64,000 nt of DNA, taken from PALSA-129 sp050014595 (GTDB lineage: Bacteria > Acidobacteriota > Terriglobia > Bryobacterales > Bryobacteraceae). Below the pieces are notes generated by a model, which did not search any database, had not been told where the DNA came from, and was given only the letters and a program-made list of their open reading frames with translations. This document shows positions 1 through 9,800 of the stretch, piece after piece; positions within the stretch are counted from its first letter, which is position 1; every line of letters starts with the position of its first letter. The stretch lies in the NCBI GenBank assembly GCA_050014595.1, contig JBEKDA010000014.1, positions 39,979-103,978 on the forward strand, given 5' to 3'. The translations under genes and the position numbers were made by a program.

Positions 1-81
1 GGCGGAATCGTGCTCATCGCCCCTCCAGGATTCCGGCTTTGGACCGACGACTACAGCAGCCTGCTGGGACTTTTCCGCTAG
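1..81 (+). CDS. C-terminal tail of a spermidine-synthase-like protein (5' end outside window)
   Basis: Frame 1 is open from the window edge to TAG at 79-81 and encodes 26 residues ending in WTDDYSSLLGLFR. A WTDDYSNL-type motif followed by a few hydrophobic residues is the usual C-terminus of bacterial spermidine-synthase-like and fused MFS/spermidine-synthase proteins, so that is the likely family. Only the tail is visible, so the substrate and domain order cannot be judged. The next gene starts 37 bp downstream with its own -10 box, so they need not be co-transcribed. Confidence 0.5.
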   Translation, partial: GGIVLIAPPGFRLWTDDYSSLLGLFR

Positions 82-105
82 CCAGCGCTCCCACCCGGGC
101 GGCGA

Positions 106-111
106 TATAAT
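106..111 (+). promoter_or_regulatory. -10 box TATAAT, 7 nt before ATG (leaderless start)
   Basis: A perfect TATAAT ends 7 nt before the ATG at 119, so transcription should begin at or next to the start codon. No Shine-Dalgarno sequence lies between. No good -35 box is visible. The same spacing recurs at many genes in this window. Confidence 0.65.
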
Positions 112-118
112 CTCCACG

Positions 119-3100
119 ATGCATAACCTCCGTCTGCCACTTCTGATCGGCGCTGTCACCGCCCTCGCCATCGCCGCCACTTACGACGCCGCGGTCTTCG
201 GCTCTCTGCAATGGCGCAGCATCGGCCCCCTGCGCGGCGGGCGTTCCATCGCCTGCGCCGGCAGCTCCGCGCGCCCCAATGAGTATTACTTCGGCGCCAC
301 CGGCGGCGGTCTCTGGAAGACTACCGATGGCGGCCTCACCTGGCGCGCGGTCACCGATGGCCAGATTCACAGCTCCTCGGTCGGCGCCGTCGCCGTCGCC
401 CCCTCCAACCCCGACGTCGTCTACCTCGGCATGGGCGAGACCGAACTGCGCGGCAACATCATGCAGGGCGATGGCCTCTACAAATCCACCGACGCCGGCC
501 GCACCTGGAAGAACGTTGGCCTCGCCGACACCCAGGCCATCTCCCGCATCCGCGTCCACCCCACCGATCCCAACATCGTCTACGTTGCCGCTCTCGGCCA
601 TCCTTACGGCCCCAACCGCGAACGCGGGGTATTCCGCTCCCGCGATGGCGGCGCCACCTGGCAGGCCGTGCTCTTCCGCGACGATCATTCGGGCGCGGTC
701 GATCTCGTGATGGACCCGCAGAATCCCAACGTCCTCTTCGCCGCCATCTGGGACGCCAACCGCACACCCTGGGGACTGACCAGCGGCGGACCCTCCAGCG
801 GTCTCTATAAAACCACTGACGGCGGCGACCACTGGACCGACATCACCCGCAACGCCGGCATGCCCGCCGGCGTCGTCGGGAAAATCGGCGTCGCCGTCTC
901 CGGCGCCGATTCCAACCGCGTCTACGCTCTTGTCGAAAACGAGAACGGCGGAGTCTTCGTTTCCGACGACGCCGGCGCCACCTGGAAAAAGATCAACGAA
1001 GATCGCAACCTCCGCCAGCGCGCCTTCTACTACACCCGCATCTACGCCGACCCCAAGTCCAAGGACACCCTCTACGCCCTCAACACCGGCTTCTACCGTT
1101 CCAACGACGGCGGCAAAACCTTCCGCGCCGTCCAGACGCCTCACGGCGACAACCACGATCTCTGGATCGATCCCGCCAACCCGCTCCGCATGGTCGAAAG
1201 CAACGACGGCGGCGGCAACGTCTCCATCAACGGCGGCCAGACCTGGACCGGCCAACAATACGCTACCGCGCAGCTTTACCACGTGGCCGTCACCACCGAC
1301 ATTCCCTATCACGTGTGCGGCGCCCAGCAGGATAGCTCCACCATCTGCACCCCCTCGACAGCCGGAGGCCGTGGCGGGCGCGGCGCCGCCAACACTTACG
1401 GCGTCGGCGGCGGTGAGAGCGGCTACATCGCTCCCGACCCGCGCAATCCCAACATCTTCTTTGCCGGTTCCCAGGGCGCGCTGCTCACCCGTTACGACCG
1501 CCGCACCAATTACTCTCGAGATGTCCAGGTCTACCCGCTGTTCTTCTCCGGGGAAAGCGCCGGTTCCCTTCCCGAGCGCTGGCAGTGGACTTACCCCATC
1601 GTTTTCTCCCCCGTCAATCCCGACATCCTTTACACTTCCTCGCAGCACCTCTGGAAGACCACCGACGACGGTCACAGTTGGACCCGCATCTCCCCAGACC
1701 TCACCCGCGCCGATCCCAAAACTCTCGGCGATTCCGGCGGCCCCATCACCCACGATCAGAACGGCCCCGAAATCTACGGCACCATCTTCACCATCGCTCC
1801 GTCCCGCAAAGACGTGAACACCATTTGGACCGGCTCGGACGACGGCCTCGTCTACATCACCCGCGACGGCCAATCCGAGTCCCCGCACTGGACCAAAATC
1901 ACTCCGCCTGGCATGCCCGATTTCGGCCGCGTCAGCTTGATCGATGCCTCGCCGCACTCGCCCGGCGCCGCTTACGTGGCCGTCAAGAATTACCAGAACG
2001 ACGACCGTCGTCCCTACGTCTTCAAGACCGCCGACTACGGCAAGACCTGGATCAAGATCGTCACCGGCATTCCCGAGAATGACTTCGTCCACGCCGTCCG
2101 TGAAGATCCGGTCCGCCAGGGCCTCCTCTTCGCCGGCACGGAACATGGCATTTACGTTTCCTTCGATGATGGCGCCGAGTGGCAATCCATCGCGCTCAAC
2201 CTGCCCGATACCCAGGTCTCCGACATCGTCATCCAGGGCGCGGACGTCGTCATCGCCACTCACGGCCGCTCTTTCTACGTGCTCGACGACATCAGCCCGC
2301 TGCGCCAGTTGAAACCCACCCTGCTCACCGAGAGCGTCCACCTCTTCCAGCCGCCCACCGTGGAGCGCAATGTCGACCAGGCTCGCGTCGATTACTATCT
2401 CGCGAAGCCCGCCGACAAGATCACTCTCGATATCCTCGATTCCAAGGGCCAGGTTGTCCGCTCCTTCACCGGCACTCCCAACGCCGCTGCCGGCGGCCGT
2501 GGGGGACGTGGGGGACGCGGCGGTGGTGGCGCCGGTGGTCTTGCCACCAGTAGCGCCGGTGGTCTTGCCACCAGTGGCGCCGGTGGTCTTGCCACCGGCG
2601 AGCCGCCCGCCGCCGGCGACCCAGGCGCCGAAGGCGAGCCACCACCCGCCGCCGGCGGTGGCGGCGGTGGCCGCGGACGCGGCGGCGTCGTCAATGCGCC
2701 CGACCGCGCCGGCCTCAATCGCTTCACCTGGGATATGCGCTATCCCCCCGCCGTCACCTTCGAAGGCATGGTCCTCTGGAGCGGCAACACACAGGGCCCC
2801 GTCGCCGTTCCCGGCTCTTACCAGGTCCGCCTCACCGCCGACGGCCAGAGCCTTACCGAAAAGCTGGTCATTGAAAAGGACCCGCGCCTCGACAGCGTTA
2901 CCGTGGCCGATCTCGCCGAGCAGTTCACCCTCGCGCTCCAGGTCCGCGATGCGCTTTCCCAGGCCGACGAAATCGTCATCCTCATCCGCGAATTAAAAAA
3001 GCAGATGGACGACCGCCTCAAATCCTCAACCGACGCCGCCCTCAAGGCCTCCCTCGACAGTTTCCGCGACAAACTCGGCGTCATTGAAGAAGAGGTCTAC

Positions 3101-3397
3101 CAGGTCCGCAATCGGAGCGGCCAGGACCCGCTCAACTTCCCCATCAAGTTGAACAACAAGATCGCCGCTCTCGGTTCCAGCATCGAGCACGGTGACGGCA
3201 AACCCACCGCCCCCTCCTACGAGGTCTTCAAGCTCCTGAAGGACCGCCTCGCCGAGCAGCAATCCGCGCTCGACACGCTTCTCAAGACGGATCTCCCCGC
3301 CGTCAACAAGCGTCTCACGGATCGCTCCCTGAAAGAGCTGGTCCCCACCAAGACCGAAACCAAACCCCCCACCCCGGCCCCCGCGCCCGCGGGCTGA
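119..3397 (+). CDS. Exported BNR/sortilin-type beta-propeller protein
   Basis: This 1092-aa protein starts with a hydrophobic export segment (residues 1-25). It then carries many Asp-box/BNR repeats of the form (S/T)xDGGxTW, for example TTDGGLTW near residue 65, RDGGATW near 175, TDGGDHW near 232, DDAGATW near 282 and NDGGKTF near 326, which build beta-propellers of the VPS10/sortilin type. Residues 790-860 are a Gly/Arg-rich low-complexity segment containing three tandem AGGLATS-like units; a beta-sandwich-like and a coiled-coil-like region follow to the C-terminus. Acidobacteria encode many such proteins, often annotated as glycosyl hydrolases, but I see no catalytic motif, so binding or peptidase-associated roles are equally possible. 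The ATG is fixed by the -10 box at 106-111. A 775-codon antisense reading frame here is a composition artefact. Confidence 0.85.
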   Translation: MHNLRLPLLIGAVTALAIAATYDAAVFGSLQWRSIGPLRGGRSIACAGSSARPNEYYFGATGGGLWKTTDGGLTWRAVTDGQIHSSSVGAVAVAPSNPDVVYLGMGETELRGNIMQGDGLYKSTDAGRTWKNVGLADTQAISRIRVHPTDPNIVYVAALGHPYGPNRERGVFRSRDGGATWQAVLFRDDHSGAVDLVMDPQNPNVLFAAIWDANRTPWGLTSGGPSSGLYKTTDGGDHWTDITRNAGMPAGVVGKIGVAVSGADSNRVYALVENENGGVFVSDDAGATWKKINEDRNLRQRAFYYTRIYADPKSKDTLYALNTGFYRSNDGGKTFRAVQTPHGDNHDLWIDPANPLRMVESNDGGGNVSINGGQTWTGQQYATAQLYHVAVTTDIPYHVCGAQQDSSTICTPSTAGGRGGRGAANTYGVGGGESGYIAPDPRNPNIFFAGSQGALLTRYDRRTNYSRDVQVYPLFFSGESAGSLPERWQWTYPIVFSPVNPDILYTSSQHLWKTTDDGHSWTRISPDLTRADPKTLGDSGGPITHDQNGPEIYGTIFTIAPSRKDVNTIWTGSDDGLVYITRDGQSESPHWTKITPPGMPDFGRVSLIDASPHSPGAAYVAVKNYQNDDRRPYVFKTADYGKTWIKIVTGIPENDFVHAVREDPVRQGLLFAGTEHGIYVSFDDGAEWQSIALNLPDTQVSDIVIQGADVVIATHGRSFYVLDDISPLRQLKPTLLTESVHLFQPPTVERNVDQARVDYYLAKPADKITLDILDSKGQVVRSFTGTPNAAAGGRGGRGGRGGGGAGGLATSSAGGLATSGAGGLATGEPPAAGDPGAEGEPPPAAGGGGGGRGRGGVVNAPDRAGLNRFTWDMRYPPAVTFEGMVLWSGNTQGPVAVPGSYQVRLTADGQSLTEKLVIEKDPRLDSVTVADLAEQFTLALQVRDALSQADEIVILIRELKKQMDDRLKSSTDAALKASLDSFRDKLGVIEEEVYQVRNRSGQDPLNFPIKLNNKIAALGSSIEHGDGKPTAPSYEVFKLLKDRLAEQQSALDTLLKTDLPAVNKRLTDRSLKELVPTKTETKPPTPAPAPAG
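2531..2602 (+). repeat. Three tandem 24-bp palindromic units inside the BNR gene
   Basis: Units at about 2531-2554, 2555-2578 and 2579-2602 each contain GGTGGTCTTGCCACC, a hairpin that is translated in frame as GGLAT. The unit GTAGCGCCGGTGGTCTTGCC closely matches the intergenic GTAGCGCCGGCGGTCTTGCC family seen near 19.9 kb and 62.5 kb, so this looks like the same palindrome inside a gene. Confidence 0.8.
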
Positions 3398-3426
3398 CGT
3401 ATGTCCGGTCTCGATCGCCGTGGCCC

Positions 3427-3473
3427 CGTGGCGCACGCACTCGTGCGTGCCGCGTCGACACTCGTGTCGACGC
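3427..3473 (+). repeat. 47-bp double-palindrome repeat, copy 1
   Basis: Two adjacent perfect palindromes occur: arms 3433-3440/3443-3450 (8 bp) and 3452-3461/3464-3473 (10 bp), each around a TC centre and separated by a single C. The whole 47 bp is repeated exactly, in reverse complement, at 36464-36510. It lies 30 bp after the BNR stop and could act as a terminator or a dispersed REP-like element. Confidence 0.85.
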
Positions 3474-3520
3474 TTTTCTCCGCGTCTCCGTGGTGAATCT
3501 TAAGTTCCAAGGAGCAACCC

Positions 3521-4635
3521 ATGAACCGCCGTCGCTTCCTCCAATCCGCCGCCGCTGGCGCCCTCGTCGCCTCGGCCGCTCCCACTCCCAAAATGATTGG
3601 CCTGCAAGACGCGACGTTCCCAACATCGCCCAAGCCCAGGAGAAGCAGCTCGACGGCCAAAGTTCCACCAACCTCTGCTTCAACAATCCCAACTACCGGA
3701 ACTGGCTCCTGGGCACGGTGGAAGACTATTGCCGCTCCCATGAGATCGACGGCATCATGTGGGGCTCGGAACGCCAGGGCGCTTTCGCCGACTCGATCGG
3801 CGCGGCCCACGGCGGAACCCCTCGCAATCCAGCCGCCGTCACGTGCTTCTGCGAGCACTGCGAGCGCAAAGCCAAGGAACGCGGCATCGACGTCCCTCGC
3901 GCCCGCGCCGGATTCAAAGCCCTCGGCGAATTCACCACCGCCGCGCGCCAAAACCAGCGCCCCGTCGATGGTTACTATGTCGCCCTATGGCGTCTTATGC
4001 TGCGCTACCCCGAGTTACTCGCCTGGGAAATGCTCTGGACCGACAGCCTGCGCGAAACTTACGCCGCCATGTACGGCAAGGTGAAATCCGTGAAGCCTTC
4101 GGTCGGTGTCGGCTGGCATGTCTGGCACAACAATTCCTTCAGCCCCATTTACCGCGCCGAGCAGGATCTCTCCGAGCTCTCTAAGTACTCCGACTTCCTG
4201 AAGATGGTGATGTATCACAACTGCGGCGGCGAACGCCTGGCCGCTTACATCCGCTCCGTCGGCGCTACCATGTACGGCGACGTCCCCCAGCAGGAGTTGC
4301 TCGACTTCCATTACCGGGTCATGGATTACAAGAGGGAAAAGCCTCTCGCCGAAATCCCCAAATCCGGTCTCTCCGCCAACTACGTCTACGAGGAAACCAG
4401 GCGCGCTCGCGAGGCTCTCAACGGCGCCAGGACCCAACTCTGGCCCGGCATCGACATCGACATCCCCACCGCCCAAACCAACGCCCGATGTACCCCCGAC
4501 GGCACCTAAGACGCTGTCCTGGCCGCCTTCCGAGGCGGCGCCGGCGGCGTGTTGCTTTCCCGCAAGTATTCCGAAATGAAACTTGCCAACCTCCGCGGCG
4601 CGGGCGCTGCACTGAAAGAACTCGGCCTGGTGTGA
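3521..4635 (+). pseudogene. Broken Tat-exported protein (frameshift/deletion plus in-frame TAA)
   Basis: The ATG at 3521 begins a Tat signal (MNRRRFLQSAAAGALVASAA). About 25 codons later the homologous reading moves to another frame, where about 290 residues read as a normal protein: NNPNYRNWLLGTVEDYC, DGIMWGSERQGAF, CEHCERK and WEMLWTDSLRETY. This resembles a hypothetical glycoside-hydrolase-like (TIM-barrel) family of Acidobacteria and Planctomycetes, recalled rather than searched. The first part of the domain is missing, so the junction is probably a deletion. The frame then meets TAA at 4507-4509 but continues with a natural-looking C-terminus (DAVLAAFRGGAGGVLL to KELGLV) ending at TGA 4633-4635. 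Two independent lesions make it a pseudogene, unless sequencing errors are involved. Confidence 0.75.
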
Positions 4636-4640
4636 GCTGG

Positions 4641-4687
4641 GTGGGACAGGCTTCAGCCTGTCAAAAGCGGGCGAAGCCCGCTCTTCA
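4641..4687 (+). repeat. Paired extragenic hairpins
   Basis: GACAGGCTTCAGCCTGTC and AGCGGGCGAAGCCCGCT are two consecutive hairpins of the mosaic type found in many intergenic gaps of this window. They lie between the broken gene and the cytochrome gene and may terminate transcription. Confidence 0.7.
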
Positions 4688-4724
4688 ACCCTCCGTAAAT
4701 TTGCGCCTCTCCGCAGCGCTATGG

Positions 4725-4730
4725 TATAGA
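4725..4730 (+). promoter_or_regulatory. Possible -10 box TATAGA, 6 nt before ATG
   Basis: TATAGA ends 6 nt upstream of the ATG at 4737, and no Shine-Dalgarno sequence is present. It fits the leaderless pattern but is a weaker match than most. Confidence 0.4.
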
Positions 4731-4736
4731 CCCTTT

Positions 4737-6656
4737 ATGGCGGTGCGAGGGGTGTCGTGGATATTGCTGGCGGCCGCGGCCGCGCCGCTGCTCGCGGCCA
4801 CCGCCCCAACCTACGTGGGCGCCGCCGCCTGCGCGCAATGCCATATCGATGCGCAGCGCACCTGGGCCGCCTCCCGCCACAGCAAGATGGTGCAGCCGGC
4901 CACCGCCCAAAGCGTCAAAGGCGATTTCAGCCGCGGCCAGGTTCAATTGCGTGGCGCCATGTACGGCCTCAGCGAAAAGGCCGGCGTTTACTACATCACC
5001 GAATCCTACCTTACCGGCAAGCAACAGGAGCACCGCGTCGATTACACGCTCGGTAACCGCCGCATTCAGCACTACCTGACCACGCTCCCCAGCGGCCGCA
5101 TCATCGTGCTGCCGCCCAGTTGGGACGTGCTCCGCAAAGACTGGTTCCACAACTTCGATATCGGTGATCCCGACGAAACCGGCGACGTGATGGTCCAGGT
5201 CTGGAACAAAAACTGTTTCTCCTGTCACGTCAGCCGGCAAGAAAAGAATTTCGACGCTTCGACCAACCAGTACAAGAATGCATGGCAGGACTTCGGCGCC
5301 AATTGCGAGCGCTGCCACGGGCCCGGCGGCGAGCACATCGCCCATTACTCCGCCGCCGCTCCACCGTCCGGGCCACCCCGCGACATCGTGCTGCAGACCC
5401 GCCTTTCACCGGTTCGCAATACCATGGTGTGCGCGCAGTGCCATTCCTTCCGCGACATCTACGCGCCAGGCTACTCGGCGGGAGCCGATTACTACGACTT
5501 CTTCCTTCCTATCCTGGAATACAGCCAGCCGCCCGACAAGGACCCCGCCTACTGGCCCGACGGCCGCACCCGCCGTTTCTCCAATGACGCTTTCGGGTTG
5601 TGGCAGAGCGAGTGCTATCTAAAGGGTTCCGTCACCTGTGTCGACTGCCACGTCACCGCGCACCAGACCGAAATCGAAAAGAATCCGCAGCTCCGTCCCG
5701 ACGCTTCGGTTCTCTGCACGCGCTGCCACACTGCCATCGGCAAGGCCGTCGAGGCCCACACGCATCACGCCGAGAACAGCGCCGGCAGCTCCTGCGTGGA
5801 ATGCCACATGCCGCGCACGGTCTTCAGCGTCAAGGCGGCCATCCGCGATCATTCCATGAGCATCCCGGTTCCCGAAAACACCATCCGCCACGGCATACCG
5901 AACGCCTGCAATGTCTGCCACACTGGCCGCGATGCGAACTGGGCGCTTCAACAGGTGAATCACTGGTACAGCGCCCGCTCGCGCCAGAAGCTCATCCGGA
6001 GAGCCGACGCGTTCGCGCAGGCGCGAGCCGGCGATCCCCAAGCCATAGGCGCGCTGCTGGAGATTCTCGCCAAGCCCTCCGAAGGCTCTCTCGCGCGCGC
6101 CAATGCGGTGGGCTACCTCGCCCGCTTTCCGAACGACCCGCGAGTCTACCCGGCCTTCGAGCGCGCGCTCGCCGACACCGAACCGCTGGTGCGCGCCGTA
6201 GCCGTGCGCAGCATGAATCCCGGCCAGGCCAACCGCGATGCCGCGGCGCGGGTGCTCGCCCGATCGCTCGGCGATCCCGCGGCTGTGGTCCGCCTGGGCA
6301 CCGCCGTCGCTCTGGTCGGACTGGGAGTGAGCCACCTTTCAGGCGCCGATGGCGAGCGCTTCGAACTCGCTAAACAGGCCTACCGCGCGCGCGCCGAATT
6401 GAATTCCGACGACCCAGGCCAGCAGCTTGGCGCGGGCAAGTTTTACCTGGTCACGGGCGACCCCGTCAGCGCCATCGCAGCGCTTGAAAATAGTCTGAAG
6501 CTCGATCCCGAAGTGCCCGCCCAGTATTTTCTCGCTTACGCCCATGCTCAGCAGGGCCAGTACGGCGAAGCCCGCGAGATTCTCCTGGCCATTTCTCCCG
6601 CCGATCCCCTATTTGCCAGGGCGCAGGAACTCTTGAAGGCCATCGCCAACCACTGA
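4737..6656 (+). CDS. Exported octaheme c-type cytochrome with HEAT and TPR tail
   Basis: The 639-aa protein has a signal peptide (residues 1-22, ending near LLAATA) and eight CXXCH heme-attachment motifs at about residues 32, 160, 190, 232, 301, 327, 353 and 391 (CAQCH, CFSCH, CERCH, CAQCH, CVDCH, CTRCH, CVECH, CNVCH). This pattern belongs to cytochrome c554/NrfA-related multiheme proteins that move electrons in the periplasm. After about residue 400 the heme part gives way to HEAT-like helical repeats (SLARANAVGYLARF, DTEPLVRAVAVRSM) and a TPR-like end. ATG 4737 is chosen because it directly precedes the signal peptide and has a -10-like box; a longer frame upstream reads through hairpin sequence. 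The electron donor and acceptor cannot be told from the sequence, and no partner oxidoreductase is adjacent. Confidence 0.85.
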   Translation: MAVRGVSWILLAAAAAPLLAATAPTYVGAAACAQCHIDAQRTWAASRHSKMVQPATAQSVKGDFSRGQVQLRGAMYGLSEKAGVYYITESYLTGKQQEHRVDYTLGNRRIQHYLTTLPSGRIIVLPPSWDVLRKDWFHNFDIGDPDETGDVMVQVWNKNCFSCHVSRQEKNFDASTNQYKNAWQDFGANCERCHGPGGEHIAHYSAAAPPSGPPRDIVLQTRLSPVRNTMVCAQCHSFRDIYAPGYSAGADYYDFFLPILEYSQPPDKDPAYWPDGRTRRFSNDAFGLWQSECYLKGSVTCVDCHVTAHQTEIEKNPQLRPDASVLCTRCHTAIGKAVEAHTHHAENSAGSSCVECHMPRTVFSVKAAIRDHSMSIPVPENTIRHGIPNACNVCHTGRDANWALQQVNHWYSARSRQKLIRRADAFAQARAGDPQAIGALLEILAKPSEGSLARANAVGYLARFPNDPRVYPAFERALADTEPLVRAVAVRSMNPGQANRDAAARVLARSLGDPAAVVRLGTAVALVGLGVSHLSGADGERFELAKQAYRARAELNSDDPGQQLGAGKFYLVTGDPVSAIAALENSLKLDPEVPAQYFLAYAHAQQGQYGEAREILLAISPADPLFARAQELLKAIANH

Positions 6657-6730
6657 GGTTTGCTCCTTGGCGCTGGTTTCCAGCGTATCCGCTTTTGCAC
6701 TGACCAAAGAATCCACAATTAACTATTTGC

Positions 6731-6760
6731 TTGACAACCCCCGCCAATCTGCAATAAAAT
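6731..6760 (+). promoter_or_regulatory. Sigma70-type promoter for the 6858 receptor gene
   Basis: TTGACA (6731-6736), an 18-bp spacer and TAAAAT (6755-6760) form a strong promoter in an AT-rich stretch. A leader of about 90 nt follows, with a G-rich ribosome-binding region (AGGGGGGG) just before ATG 6858. Unlike most genes here, this transcript should have a real 5' UTR. Confidence 0.75.
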
Positions 6761-6857
6761 CTTTCCCAATATTCATCTCTCTGTGATATTTGTGGCAGGG
6801 GTTGTGTCTGGGTTACCGGTTAGTTGGTTGTAAGGCCTAATTTTAGGGGGGGATACT

Positions 6858-9800
6858 ATGAGCCTACGGCTCAATTGCTTCGGCATTTCCACAAAAGTTT
6901 CTGCGTTCCTGTGCCTGGGGATTTTTCTCGTGGGCACAAGCGGCGCATGGGGTCAAACCAGTACGGTCGGTACCGTCGCGGGGCTGGTCACGGACGAACA
7001 AAGCGCCGCCATTCCCGCGGCGGTCGTGAAGCTCACGGACACCTCGACCAACGCGGCCATGAGCACGGTGACCAACACCGACGGCCGCTACGTGTTCAGC
7101 TCGGTGCCGCCGGGGAAGTATAACCTGAGCTTCGGCAAAGAGGGCTTCACGTCGTACCGGGTGGACGGCCAGGCGGTGGATATCGGCCAGAGCCTGACCA
7201 TCAACGCCACGCTGAAAGTGGGTTCCACGACCACGACGGTAGAAGTTTCGGCTTCGGTGGGCGCGGAGTTGCAGACCATGAACGCCACGGTGGGCAATAC
7301 GCTGACTGGCACGTCGCTGACCATGCTGCCGAGCATGGGCCGCGACGTAACCTCGTTCGCGGTGTTGCAACCGGCCACCACGCCAACCGGCAACACGGCG
7401 GGAAGCGCCGGGGATTTGAATACCTACCAGCTCGATGGCTCGAACGTCACCGACGACATGGGAGGAAACGTCATCACCTACCAGACGAATTACTCCGGTC
7501 TGGGCGGAAGCCAGGGCAGCAGTATTCCTTCGGGCGTGATCCCGACGCCCAGCGAGAGCATTGAAGAATTCAAGGTATCGGTCAGCAACCAGACCTCGGA
7601 CTTCAACAATTCGTCGGGCAGCCAGGTCCAGATGGTAACCAAGCGCGGGACGAACCAGTTCCACGGCGCCGGGTATATGTTTTATTACGACAACGCGATC
7701 GGGCAGGCCAATAGCTGGACCAACAACCACACGCCGTTCAGCTTCGGCAGCCTGTCGCTGCCGGATACGCCGCCCGATCTTCCGAAAAACCATCGCAGCC
7801 GGTTTGGCGGCTCCCTCGGCGGTCCTCTCGTTCCCAAGGATTTTCTGGGCGGCAAGTGGTATTTCTTCGCCAACTTCGAAGGATTGCGGTTTCCGGATGC
7901 GGTTTTGTACCAGGCGAACACGCCCTCGGCGTTAATGAGGGCGGGCATCATCCAGGTGCCGAATGCGGCCGGCCAGTACCTTCCCTACAACCTGAATCCC
8001 AATACGGTGACGGTGAACGGCGTGCAATACCCGTCGGCGATCTGTCCGGCCGGCGCCTGCGATCCGCGCGGTATCGGCCTCAACCCTATCGTGAACCAGA
8101 TCTGGAGCACGCAAATGCCGCTGGCCAACAATCCGCTGGGCGGCGACACGTTCAACACGCAAGGTTTTCTGGGAAGCGTCCGCGAGCCCCTGACTTCCAA
8201 TAACTACGTGGGGCGCATCGATCACGATTTCAGCGAGAAGCAACACTTCTATCTGACCTACCGCGACTTCAAGCTGGTCAACCTGACCGGCAACCAGGTA
8301 GACATTGGCGGCGGGCTGGCCGGCGACAAGCTCGGCATCCCGACCGCCAAGGCCCCCCGGCCCCAGCAGCCATCGGTCTGGACCGCGGGGTTGTCGAGCG
8401 TGATTACTCCTACCACCACCAACACTTTCGTCTTCAGTTACGTGAGGCAATTCTGGCAGTGGTCCGACTCCAACGGTCCGGCGCAGCTTCCCGGGTTGGG
8501 TGGCGCGCTGGAAATCGGCGGCGAACTCGGCGCCGGCTCCGGTTTGATCCCCTACAACGTCAATACGCAGAGCGTTCGCCAACGCTTCTGGGACGGCCAG
8601 GATAAGCAAATTCGCGACGACATGTCCATGCTCAAGGGCACTCACCTGTTCACCTTCGGCGGCGCCTATATGCGGGCTTTCGATTACCACTCGCGCACGG
8701 ACAACGGGGCCGGCATCAACGATCAGGTCAGTTACCAGTCCACCAGCGCTGGATTCAACTGGACTTCGCCTATCCAGTACATCCCCACCACGGTTCCGTC
8801 GTCCCAGTACTCCAACTACGAGACGCTTTACTCCGAAGCTCTCGGCATGATCAGCTCGACCCAGGTGATGTACACGCGCGCGGTGCCCAACCTGAGCCTG
8901 CAATCCATTGGCACGCCGGCTGCCGACCAGTCGGTTATTCCCTACTACAGCGTCTATTTCCAGGACTCGTGGCACATGAAACCGAGCTTTACCCTGACTT
9001 ACGGGCTGGGATGGAACCTGGAGATGCCGCCTTACGAGTTACAAGGAAAGCAAGTGGCGCTGGTGGACTCCAACGGCCAACCGGTCGGCACGCAGGCTTT
9101 CCTCGCTCAGCGTCAAGCGGCGGCGCTGCAGGGATCCACCTACACCCCTACACTGGGCTTCCAGTTGGTAAGAGGTGTGGGCTCGGGGCTCAAGTATCCC
9201 TACAATCCGTATTACGGCGAATTCAGCCCGCGCGTATCTTTTGCGTGGAACCCGCATTATAGCGACGGGATCATGGGCAAACTGTTCGGCAACGGCAAGA
9301 CCGTAATCCGCGGCGGATACAGCCGTATTTTCGGACGGCTGAACGGCGTGGACCTGGTTCTGGTGCCATTGCTGGGCCCTGGCCTGCTGCAAGGCGTCAC
9401 CTGCGTCAATCCGCTCCAGAATCTATCCTGCGCGGGAAGCGGCGCGGCCACCCCCGCCAACGCGTTCCGCATCGGAAGCGATGGCTTGACCGCTCCGCTA
9501 GCGGCGGCTTCGCCTACGCTGCCGCAGCCATATTATCCCGGCGGACTCAATCCGAACGCCGGTGACACCGAATCCCTGGATCCGAACTTCAAACCGGACC
9601 GCACCGACAACTTCACGCTGACCGTGCAGCGCGAATTGAACACGCACGTCCACCTGGAGCTCGGGTATATCGGGAAGATCATCAAGAACGAGTACATGCA
9701 ACTCAACATTGATGCGGTCCCCACCATGGAAACGCTCGGCGGCCAGCAGTTCTCGAATGCTTTCGCCCAAGTCTACGAGCAGATGTTCTTCAACGGTGTG

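Noticed and set aside
14..2341. A 775-codon open frame on the minus strand opposite the BNR gene
   Set aside because: Its Gly/Ala/Asp/Val-rich composition without motifs is the usual mirror of a GC-rich gene. The plus strand has signal peptide, BNR motifs and a promoter.
3474..3520. Sequence like CGCGTCTCCGTGGTGAA as a regulatory site
   Set aside because: Similar strings occur by chance and as old repeats in many GC-rich genomes, and nothing ties it to the adjacent genes.
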